A stretch of DNA of 64,000 nucleotides from Cyanophora paradoxa (taxonomy: Eukaryota > Glaucocystophyceae > Cyanophorales > Cyanophoraceae). Positions within the stretch are counted from its first letter, which is position 1, and the number at the start of each line of letters is the position of its first letter. The notes under the pieces are model-generated. The model made no database searches. It was not told where the DNA came from and saw only the letters and a list, made by a program, of their open reading frames with translations. The stretch is from contig QPMI01000145.1 of assembly GCA_004431415.1 (NCBI GenBank), forward strand, positions 62,001 through 126,000. Reading direction: 5' to 3'. The position numbers and the translations under genes were made by a program. This document shows, one piece after another, positions 32,040-41,095 of the stretch.

Positions 32040-33503
32040 TTCTTCCACGCTCACGGCCGCAGCCAAACGCGTCCGCAGCGTGCCGGCCTCTGGCCGCCGC
32101 AAGGAATTCGAAGGATGAGGGGGTAAGAAGAGGACCGGCCGCCCCGCGGTGGTCCGGCCGGCAGCAAGCAGAGCCCCGTGCGGGGTACCTCATTGGGCCG
32201 CGTCCCAAGGGGCGCGCAGCGCCAAAGGAGGGGCCGCCGAGAGGGCCCCAGGGCCCGAAAAGGTAGACCACTCATTGCCTCGTGGGCGTGGTTGGGGAGG
32301 ATATCTCTTCACTCCCCGTGTGCCGGGGGGTACGCATTTGCTGCCCGGGTACTCATATCGCGCCCGCAGGGGGTAAGCGATTTCGAGGGGGGTACAGCTT
32401 CTTGAGCCAACTGGAAAATAAAGATCCGCCGTAGCAGATAAACCCCCGCATGAACAGCCAAAAGCTCGCGCTTAGGCCCGCGGAAGGCGTGAAGCCGTAG
32501 CTTCCGGGCCCTGGGAAGGTCACAACCGGAAAACAACCTCTCTCGGACGGCGGAATGAAAGGAACTAAGGTTGAAAACTAGTGATGCTGAGCAACCTAAG
32601 GAAACGCGTTTCCTACTAGGCTAAGCCTGTGAAGTAATAAACTGCTGTACATGAAAAATAGACCAGGGAACGAAATAAACCCCGTGTTGATCAGCCTAGG
32701 CCTGCAGCTAGCGCTGGCAGCCTGGCAGCCTGCCAGCCGCAGCAAACCTGACATCGAATTCGATCGAAGACCATGAAAAGTAGCCGGTCTAGGCCTAGGC
32801 CGGGCTTGTAAATGCTCGGCCGGGCTTCGATCGAATTAAAAGCTTCGGTGATGTAGGGGATGGTGGGAGGGTCGGCAACACGCCCGGCAAATCGGGCAGT
32901 CGACGGGTACCCAACGACTGAGCCGGTGGCCCGGGTACAGCGAGCCCGTATCGCAGATGCGGGTACCGCCGCGCCCTGGCTCGCAGATCTGGGTACGCCG
33001 TGCGTCCGATCGCGATCCGATGATCGCGATCGCAAGCAGCAGGCGCGCGGCTCGTGCAAGCTGCTTTCGCGTTCGGCTCGGCCTTCGCTAGAAGAAAGCA
33101 GATTACTCGTACGCTTTGCTAGAGTAATCTTCCCTTCTTCCACGCTCACGGCCGCAGCCAAACGCGTCCGCAGCGTGCCGGCCTCTGGCCGCCGCAAGGA
33201 ATTCGAAGGATGAGGGGGTAAGAAGAGGACCGGCCGCCCCGCGGTGGTCCGGCCGGCAGCAAGCAGAGCCCCGTGCGGGGTACCTCATTGGGCCGCGTCC
33301 CAAGGGGCGCGCAGCGCCAAAGGAGGGGCCGCCGAGAGGGCCCCAGGGCCCGAAAAGGTAGACCACTCATTGCCTCGTGGGCGTGGTTGGGGAGGATATC
33401 TCTTCACTCCCCGTGTGCCGGGGGTACGCATTTGCTGCCCGGGTACTCATATCGCGCCCGCAGGGGGTAAGCGATTTCGAGGGGGGTACAGCTTCTTGAG
33501 CCA
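32040..33503. repeat. Split direct repeats of unit 2: QT, U, P, QT
   Basis: QT (32040-32409), U (32410-32871), P (32872-33134, 263 bp) and QT (33135-33503, one base shorter through loss of one G near 33424). Order and sequence are as in unit 1, with very few differences. Confidence 0.9.
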
Positions 33504-33628
33504 GGCAACATTTCGGGCCAGCAGCAGCAGTAATTCAGGCACGTGTACCATAGTAGAGGCCCTCGGCACATGCAAGTTTGCAATTGCCTATATATATAAA
33601 ATCAACAGGGAGGCCGGCCATAGCCAGC

Positions 33629-34948
33629 TCAGGGCCGGCCGCCGGGCAAGGCGCCACGGAGCCTGATGTAACGCTCCATGTGCATGCACGCCTGCCCCGA
33701 CAGCTCGGTGGCGGCGTCCACATAGTGCTCGGCGGTGGTGCCGCTGTGCGACCAGCGGCCGTGCACATCAAGAACCCGCTTCTCGGCCCCACCGAGAGCG
33801 GCCCATGTGGTGCCGGTGCGCCGGAAGGAGTGGGAGGAGTAGCCGTCAGGCTGGAGACCCACCGCCTCCGCCATCCGCTTGGGAATGCAGTTGACGTAGC
33901 AGTACGACAGCTCCGCCCCCTGCTCGTTGGCGAAGAGGGGGCGGGAGCTGGCGCGCTGGGCGGCTGTGAAGCTGCTGAGGTACCGACGGAGTGCTCGGGC
34001 GGGGTCTAACAGGCCAAGCTCTGGCATGTCGGAGATCGTGACAGCCCTCGCCCCGCCGCCGCCAACCACCCCGTCGGCGAGCGGGCCGCGGCGGGGCTGG
34101 TTCGTCTTGTCCGCCGGAACTAGGAACGTGAGGCCCGGGCGCATTGCGCCGCGGTCCGCCGCCTCGACGACGTCACGGAGACGTAGGCGGCGGCAGGCGT
34201 CGTCGTAGCGGAACCAGCCGAAGATCATCGTCAGCACCAGCGCAAGGTCGCGCAGCTGCACTGCTGTCCCCCGACGCAGGAAGTCGTCGGACGTTATCCA
34301 GCGCCGAACCTCCTCAGGGCGGAACGTGCGGGCGGTCTCTGCCGCCCGCCGCGCCGTCATCTCGATGCCGCGGAGGTCGCGGTCGGAGAAGGAGCCTGGG
34401 GGTAGTGGGGTGCCCGCCGCCGCAAGGCCGCACCGCACCGCCGCCAGGTACTTGGTGAGTGTGCTCCACTGCTTGCCCTCCAGCGCCAAGTTTGCCACGT
34501 ACAGCCGCACGTACTCTGCACCGTGAGGCGGACAGTCGATCTCCGTGCAGAAGGTGATGAACCGGCGGTAGATGCGGGCGTACTCGGCCTGGGTCCCGCT
34601 GCTGTGAGCGTAACCTTCCCAGGCATGCGCCGCCGCCCTCAGCTCGGCCTGCCGCGCTTGGCGGGCCGGCCCGCCGGCTGCTGGGGCGGAAGCCGGTGCC
34701 GCGCGGGGGGAGGGGCCCGTGGCGCCGCGGCCGCGCCCACGGGGCGGGGTTCCGGGGAGCGGGGGGAGCCCTTCCCCGTAGTTGAGAGGGGCGAAGAGGG
34801 TGCAGGTCCTGCAGCTGCCGGGCTGGGCCAGCGGACCGCGGTGGCCACAGGAACAGCGTTGCGTCCTGCAGGGGCACCGCGGCCTGCGCCTCCGAGGAGG
34901 GCGGCGAAGAGAGCGGAGGGGGCCGCTGCGGCGGGGGTAGGAGGGCAT
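33629..34948 (-). CDS. Tyrosine recombinase of YR unit 2
   Basis: Nearly identical to the unit 1 enzyme. It keeps the catalytic Arg (GWFRYDDAC), H-x-x-R (HSFRR), Trp (GRWSH) and Tyr (EHYVD). Substitutions seen include Ser to Tyr in GAEYVRLY and Gly to Cys in YVNCIPKR. Small indels in the Pro-rich stretch upstream (34730-34790) change which frame reads into the domain. Stop is at 33629. The domain itself is intact. Confidence 0.86.
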   Translation of the reverse strand: MPSYPRRSGPLRSLRRPPRRRRPRCPCRTQRCSCGHRGPLAQPGSCRTCTLFAPLNYGEGLPPLPGTPPRGRGRGATGPSPRAAPASAPAAGGPARQARQAELRAAAHAWEGYAHSSGTQAEYARIYRRFITFCTEIDCPPHGAEYVRLYVANLALEGKQWSTLTKYLAAVRCGLAAAGTPLPPGSFSDRDLRGIEMTARRAAETARTFRPEEVRRWITSDDFLRRGTAVQLRDLALVLTMIFGWFRYDDACRRLRLRDVVEAADRGAMRPGLTFLVPADKTNQPRRGPLADGVVGGGGARAVTISDMPELGLLDPARALRRYLSSFTAAQRASSRPLFANEQGAELSYCYVNCIPKRMAEAVGLQPDGYSSHSFRRTGTTWAALGGAEKRVLDVHGRWSHSGTTAEHYVDAATELSGQACMHMERYIRLRGALPGGRP

Positions 34949-36270
34949 CCGCGGGCAGCTCCTGCGCGGCCAGAGCCTCGATCAGCGTCGCTGCTGGGGC
35001 AGGAGCGCATATCCAGAGGGGCCAAGGGGAACGCCCTAGCCCGATAGCGCCCTTGGACGGTGCCGAGAAGAAGAGGTGTCGGGGCCCTCGTCCGGCGGGA
35101 AGAGGGGCCAGGAGCCAGCCGCGGGCAGCTGCGAGGGCCACCAGGGGGCGCCACTCCAGGGCTGCTGGCTGCCGCTGGATGAGCCAGACGACGGGGCCCG
35201 CGCTTTGCCAGCCGTACTCCTGCAGCCAGTTGAGGAAGCGGGCCCGCAGCTGCCAGTCGACAGTGACGATAGACCCGTCCACGGGCAGGCTGCCGACGAA
35301 GGGTGGGCCGTGCCGGTTGAAGATGTGCACGTGGGGGAGCTCGGGGCGGGCGCGGCCAAGGGCCAGCCGCGAGAGCCAGCGCCTCAGGCCACCATGCAGG
35401 ATCGGGGCGCACGTCCGCGATCCCGCGTCGGCCACCACATTATCCTTGCCGCGAACGTGCACCGCCTCCAAGGTGACTTGGGCACGGATGCAGGCGCTAA
35501 AGAGCTGCAGCGCGAGGTCCATCATCCCCTCGTTGACGCTGCCCCGCAGCGCCGCCGCCACCGCGGATGAGTTGTCTACACGGGCCACGACGTGGCTGCC
35601 AGGGCTCAGGCGCGGGAAGAGCTCCGTCGCTGCGATCAGGACGGCCCGCAGCTCACGCCAGCAGTTATCCTCGCCTGCAAGCTCTGGCGACCAGCAGCCA
35701 AAGGTGCAGCAGAAATCGCGGGAGTTGAGGGCGAGGGGATCCGCCGTGGCGTCGATGTCAAGGGCGGCGCAGAAGCCGGTGCCGGAGGCGTCTGTGAATA
35801 GGCGGAACGCCTTGGACGGGCGCCAAAGTGGGGCAGGGGGGGTGCTCGGCAGGTACTCCAGCAGCCAGGAGATGACCTGCTGCTGGAGCGGGCCCAGTGG
35901 GACGTGGGCCATGGCCAGCTGCCCTCTAGCTCCAGCCGCGTCGGCTTGCGCGACCGCCGCTGTGAGCGGGCGGGACACCAGCGCGGCCCCAACAAAGGCA
36001 TGCCGAGCCGCGTTGAGCGAGCCGGCGATCCGCTGGAGCTCGACGGCGGGGGCTGCGGTCGCGCCGCGCAGTAGCTCGAGCACCGCAAGAAGCTTGCGAA
36101 GCTTCTTCTCCGGCAGATAACACCGGCCCCGGGCCGTGTCAAGGACAAGGCCCAGGTGCTCCCGGTCCTGGGAAGGCGTGAACCTGGTCTTGTCTGAAAA
36201 TGTGAGGCCCAGCAGGACGCCCAGGTACTGCAGGTGCAGCGAGACGAGGATCGCCTCTTCAAGCGTCTCG
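34630..36270 (-). pseudogene. YR unit 2 RT 3' part, RNase H and unknown C-terminal segment
   Basis: This continues the RT cut at the insertion: the frame resumes at ETLEEAILVSLHLQYLGVLL and covers the RT thumb and RNase H (LFTDASGTGF, CWRELRAVLIA, ARVDNSSAV, DNVVADAGSR). Unlike unit 1 the frame stays open after RNase H (RARPELPHVHIFNRHGPPF) through the unknown segment, suggesting this is the ancestral frame. It is separated from its 5' half by the 4.8-kb insertion and so is broken. Confidence 0.8.
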
Positions 36271-36636
36271 CGTTTCAAGTCAAACCCCCCCCCCCCCGGC
36301 GCCGGGGGCGGGGGGTGAAGCTGGGCGGAAATCAAGTTGAAAGCAGCTCGAGCGCACAATTGTGATTGGTGGGGACGCTTTTCAAGTTCGATAGTTCGAG
36401 TCGAAGGGCGGGATGTGTGTACGGGAAAGAGGGCGGACTCGACCGTTGCGGAGGACCGTTAGTTCGGCTACTAGTAACGGGCCGAGCCACTAATTATAGC
36501 GGCAAGAGCTGCTGGCTAGGGGCAGTCTCCAAGGCTAGCAAGCCGCGCGATGGGGAGGGGGAAGGGCTAGAGAGCCGTTCGCGCCATCGATCTTGGCGGC
36601 AGCTAGCAGCAGCAGCCTGCGGCCGCCGCGACGCCC

Positions 36637-38802
36637 ATGGGGCGCAAGCTCTTCTCCAACTCCGGCCAGCGCTTCCGGAAGGAAGACGACTGGAAGCTGC
36701 CGGACGACCCGAAGCTGCCGGACATGGACTATCTGGAGACGTATTTGCCCGGGGCGCGCGACAGCAAGGGCCGTTTCCTCCTCGTAGGGGAATATGCCCT
36801 CATTAGGACCAGCTGGGACCTCCAGCCGACCGACAACTTCGCCAACTGGGTCTTCAACCGCCAGGACGTCCGTTCCGGCGAGCCGATCCTCGTTCGCCTG
36901 GAGGAAGTCAGCAAGCCTCGCTCAGACGGTCACATTGCGTGCCTCTTCCGGCATTTCGTGAAGGCCGGCGACAAGATGCTCTCGGACAAGGCGCGGGACA
37001 TGATGGCCCGTTCCACCAAGCACCCCGACAAGGAGGTCATGGTCGTCATCGGTCGGTTCCAACTGATCGGATTTGAGGTTCGCAGCGCGCGCGATCGCCC
37101 CGCGCTGGCCCCTCGGCTCACGCCGCGCAGATTCTGAAGAAGGTCTGCGTCTGGTCTGGGGAGTCGTTCAACAAGTTCACCACCATCACTAAGAACGACT
37201 ACTGCTGCCGGTTTGTCGGCGCGCTGTACGGGCGCCGGTGCTTCGTCAGCGGATGGGAGAACTACCCGAAGATGAAGATCCGGAAGCCCAACGCCAAGGC
37301 GATGACTCGCTTCATCGACCTGACGTACAGCAAGGACCCGAGGGACCTCGTGGATCCCAAGGAGCAGAAGTACCTGCTGGACGAGGCGAACAACCAGCTC
37401 CGGAGCCGCAGGAGCCGCCAGCCGAGGATCGTCCAAGCGCGGCTCATGGTCTACGGGCCGTCTCACGCGGTGCGCACGGCCTCGTGCTCGCTCTCCGTCG
37501 GCTGACCCGCCTCCAGCGCCGGACGCTCTCGAACCTGCCGGCGAACGGAGTGCCGACCGCGGTTATCGCGCAGCCGTGGCGTCGCGTGCTGAAGACCAAC
37601 AAGGAGTGCGATGGTGCGTGCGTCTTCCTCTTCCCGCCGTCGCGCGCCTTATTTGCGGCGCCGCAGATGTGCTCGGGCCGTCCGGCCTTCGGCAGGTCCA
37701 CTCGAAGAAGCGCGAGGACGGCCCGAACGGCAAGAAGGTCTTCGTGCCAATCTTGAAGAAGGAGGCGTACGGCCCGCGCGTCAAGCAGAACACGGAGACG
37801 GCCCACCTCGACGTCCTCGACACGGAGTACGAGGGCCGTGCGTTCGCCTCACCCGGCACGCGTGCGCAGCGCTGCTGATGTGCTCGCAGACCCCGCGGAG
37901 CTGGCGCTCATCCAGCCGGCAAAGAAGAAGCAGCGGCTCGCCCTGACGCTGTCGGCGCCCCAGTACACGGAGGACTGGGTCGGCCATCGCAACGGCCAGC
38001 ACGCGCAGGGCCCCGTCGGGGTTCCCACCGCCATCCCCGTCGATCCGCCCGTCCCGCGGCCACCGCCCCGTCCGCGCCGTGCCCGCGCCGCCCAGCAGCA
38101 GCAGCCGCCCGCCCCGGAGCCTCCCTCCGTGCCGGTGGCTGCCCCCGCCGCCGCCCCGGAGCCTCCCGCCGCGCCGGCGCTCCCCGCCGCGCCGACGCTC
38201 GCTGCCCCGCCGCCGCCCCGGAGCCTCCCTCCGTGCCGGTGGCTGCCCCCGCCGCCGCCCGGAGCCTCCCGCCGCGCCGGCGCTCCCCGCCGCGCCGACG
38301 CTCGCTGCCCCGCCGCCGCCCCGGAGCCTCCCGCCGCGCCGACGCTCGCTGCCCCGCCGCCGCCCCGGAGCCTCCCGCCGCGCCGGCGCTCCCCGCCGCG
38401 CCGACGCTCGCTGCCCCGCCGCCGCCCGGAGCCTCCCGCCGCGCCGGCGCTCCCCGCCGCGCCGACGCTCGCTGCCCCGCCGCCGCCCCGGAGCCTCCCG
38501 CCGCGCCGGCGCTCCCCGCCCCCGCCGCCGCCCCGGAGCCTCCCGCCGCGCCGGCGCTCCCCGCCCCCGCCGCCGAGCCCCCCACCACGCCCTCAACGGC
38601 TGCCGCCGCAGCTTCTCCCTCCCAGCGTCGCAGCCCCCGCTTCGCTCCCCCTCCGGCACCAGCTGCAACCATGCGCGCTTAAAGATTGATATCTGCATAT
38701 TTACACGTTTCTAACATCCGCCCCTGCAGGGCGACAGACGAAGCTCTCGAGGTGCTCGACGCGGCCAAGAATGCCAAGAAGCGCAAGCGAGCCCAGGCGT
38801 AG
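36637..38802 (+). CDS. Unknown nuclear-type protein of the TIR insertion, plus-strand gene
   Basis: Not recognised. ATG 36637 starts MGRKLFSNSGQRFRKEDDW. Exon 1 continues with EYALIRTSWDLQPTDNFANW, SGEPILVRLEEVSK and HPDKEVMVVIGRFQLIGFE, ending at about 37077. Exon 2 (from about 37133) reads KKVCVWSGESFNKFTTITKN, DYCCRFVGALYGRRCFVSGW, KPNAKAMTRFIDLTYSKDPR and QKYLLDEANNQLRSRRSRQP. Later exons give TAVIAQPWRRVLKTNKECD, HSKKREDGPNGKKVFVPILK and PAKKKQRLALTLSAPQYTED, then a long Pro/Ala-rich repeat (38050-38600). The last exon reads EALEVLDAAKNAKKRKRAQA, with a basic stretch like a nuclear localisation signal, and stops at 38802. The conserved-looking Cys, Trp and Tyr residues in exon 2 suggest a folded domain. 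It could be an accessory or DNA-binding protein of the element. Confidence 0.7.
38210..38600. repeat. GC-rich tandem repeat encoding Pro/Ala/Arg
   Basis: Units around CCCGCCGCGCCGGCGCTCCC and CGCCGACGCTCGCTGCCCC recur about a dozen times within an exon of the plus-strand gene. All three frames stay open, which explains several long spurious frames on both strands. Confidence 0.85.
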
Positions 38803-38842
38803 GACTAGGTGAGCGCGTCGCCGCGATTCGCGTCGCCGTCGC

Positions 38843-40550
38843 CTAATCGTCGCCGTCCACCAGGTCGTTGTCCTCCTCCATCTGAACGTCGGACTCCGAA
38901 TCGGAATCCGACTCGTCTGACTCGGACTCCGATGCTGCGGCGGGCTCCAGGGCGGGCTCCGGGGCGGGCTCCGGGGCGCGCTCCGGGGCGCGCTTCGGGG
39001 CGGGCTTCGAGGCGGCTTTCCGGCGCGGCCGCCGGCGCGCCTTCGTCACGGGGGCGGGGACGAGCTGGGCGCCCGCGGGATAGGGGCGCGTGGGCGGCTG
39101 GGCGGCCTGGGGGACGGCGAGCTGCTCGTGCTCATCGTACTGACTCCGCACAGGCCACGGCTGCAGCGGCCCCTCCGGCCAGAGCTTGACGTCCACCGTT
39201 GGGCACTCCACCTCCTTCGCCTTCCCCGTCTCGTCCTGCTTCCTCGGCGGCTTCAGGTGCGCTGCCTTCTCCACCGTGTTGCCCGCCACGTACGCCTTCA
39301 TGACGCGCGTCATCTCCTGAAGCTGAAACCAAAGGCGGCGGCGCTCGTGCTGCAGCATCTGGAGGAGCATGGTGACGTTCGCGGCCCGTCCGCCACCGAG
39401 GGACGTGACAGCGTAGCGCAGGCGACGGAGGTAGCCCATGTACGCCTCGGTGACCTCCGAGCTGTTCCGGGCCGGCGACCGCGTGGCATCGAAGAGCGCC
39501 CAGAACGGAAGGTGCGCCAGCGTCGCGTGCATGTAGCGCGTGAAGGCGCCCTCCAACGGGAAGTGCAGCTCCATCAACTCGCGGATCCGGACGGCGGCGG
39601 TGGCGGCGGCGGCCCGCATCTGGCTGCTGGGCCACATGGTGGTCTCGTACGTGTACAAGCACTGCCGCCACTTCCAGATCTCGCGGAGGCCGCTGACCTG
39701 CGCCGACCAGGTCCCCGGCGGGCCGTGCACGATGCTGAAGACCTCGTCGATGAAGCCCGAGTCGTCGGCAAGGATGCGCTTCGCGGTCGTCGCGTTGATC
39801 TTCTGGAACGGAGTTGCGTACCCGTCCGCGTCGCGCTCGAGCTTGAATCCCCGCGCGAACTTGTCCCTGATCAGAAGCTCGATCTTGTCGTGCGCCTCCT
39901 TCATGGCCAAGCCCGACGTCTTCAGGAAGGTGGCGGCGAAGCCACCGACGGTCCAGCTCTTCGTGCCGTGGAGGACATCCAGCTGCACCTGCCGGGGTAC
40001 GTGTCAGCGCCACATACACGAGGCTACAGGATTGGGCCGGGCGGGGCGATGGCGAGGGAGCGGCGGGGCCGCGCCGGGCGGGGCGCGCACCATGTCAACG
40101 AGGGCCTCGAGTGCCTCCAAGGCGCCGACGGAATCCGTGTAGGGCATCGGGTCGGCGGAGTTGGTGAAAATGCTGAAGGCACGGTCCTTCCGTTTTTGCT
40201 TGTCCATCTCGGCGCGAATCTGAGCGCGTGCGGCGCGCGCGCCGCGGGGCGACATGGGCCGCAGCGGAGCGTCCTCCTCCTCCGCATCCCGCTTCCGCTT
40301 CCCTGCAGCCTTCGGCGACGAAGCCTCGGCGTCGCAGTCGTTGAAGGCCAGCTTCCGCGGGGCCAGGTCGCCCTCGCCGGAGCTGCGCGGCCTGCTGCCC
40401 GCTGGGCTCGCTGGGCTGGCTCCCGCGATGGGGCTCTTGCGCGCTCTCTCTTGCGCTGGGCTGCGCCGCTGCGGACTCCCGATGAACATTCTCTTTATCG
40501 AGCCGAAACGGATGTTGGGGCCCGCGGCCGGGCTGCTGCCGCCCACGCGG

Positions 40551-40588
<38 letters not shown>

Positions 40589-40759
40589 GGCGCGCCTGAA
40601 CTTGGCAGGGTCCGCCGTGAAAGGCTGCGCCTTCTTCTTACGCGCTTCTATCTCCTCCTTTGTGCGGCCGGCCTCGCTGATCGCGTGCATCTTTGCTGCC
40701 ATCGAGTGGGAGTAATACTCGATGTACTCCACGAGGTCCGCATCGTCTGCTGGTGCCAT
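38843..40759 (-). CDS. Unknown 604-residue protein of the TIR insertion, minus-strand gene
   Basis: Not recognised. Exon 1 is 40759-40091 and exon 2 is 39988-38843, with a 102-bp GT-AG intron in phase 0. The start MAPADDADLVEYIEYYSHSM is followed by a poly-Pro tract, a Ser/Pro/Arg-rich region (IRFGSIKRMFIGSPQRRSPA, GKRKRDAEEEDAPLRPMSPR) and ALEALEALVDM. Exon 2 encodes a predicted globular helical part: SWTVGGFAATFLKTSGLAMK, KINATTAKRILADDSGFIDE, IVHGPPGTWSAQVSGLREIW, RYMHATLAHLPFWALFDATR, NSSEVTEAYMGYLRRLRYAV and LLQMLQHERRRLWFQLQEMT. The C-terminus is acidic (ESESDESDSDSESDVQMEED). Its stop is 40 bases from the stop of the convergent partner. It is the better transposase candidate by size, but no catalytic D-D-E set was identified. 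Confidence 0.75.
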
Positions 40760-41095
40760 GGCGGCAGCGCCTAGCTAGCCAGGCCAAGCCTACTTGTTTG
40801 GGTACAACAGACGGGAAGCCGCCTGACTAGCCGACGAGAACTTGTCTAGCAGCGGCTAAGCAGCCGCCCAAAGTAGTACCGGAACACGCGTGACTGGTAC
40901 CCGAAAAGTACCAGAAAAGTTGAGGACACTTGGATTTTTTTAGAGGGGAACTTGACACTTCCGGCCAAGTTCCGGGCGAGAGTTTGGCGAACTCGCCAGA
41001 TTGCCCGACCAATGGCGCAACTTCAAATCTGCGGGGGCTACAGGAACTTCCGGCTGTGTTCAGGCGGGCGCCAGAAGGGACTTTGACTTGTTACG

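Larger units (their letters stand above)
36271..41095. mobile_element. 4,825-bp TIR-bounded insertion with two unknown genes
   Basis: Unit 1 reads GCGTCTCGCAGATG across this site. Here GCGTCTCG is followed by the insertion and then TCGCAGATG, so TCG is duplicated (36268-36270 and 41096-41098). The ends are inverted repeats: CGTTTCAAGTCAAA (36271-36284) against CGTAACAAGTCAAA read from 41095 to 41082, 12 of 14 matching. CAAGTT/AACTTG motifs recur near both ends, as subterminal repeats do in many cut-and-paste transposons. A 3-bp duplication occurs in CACTA and some other superfamilies, but the ends are not CACTA. Two convergent intron-containing genes fill the interior. No known transposase was recognised. 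Confidence 0.82.
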
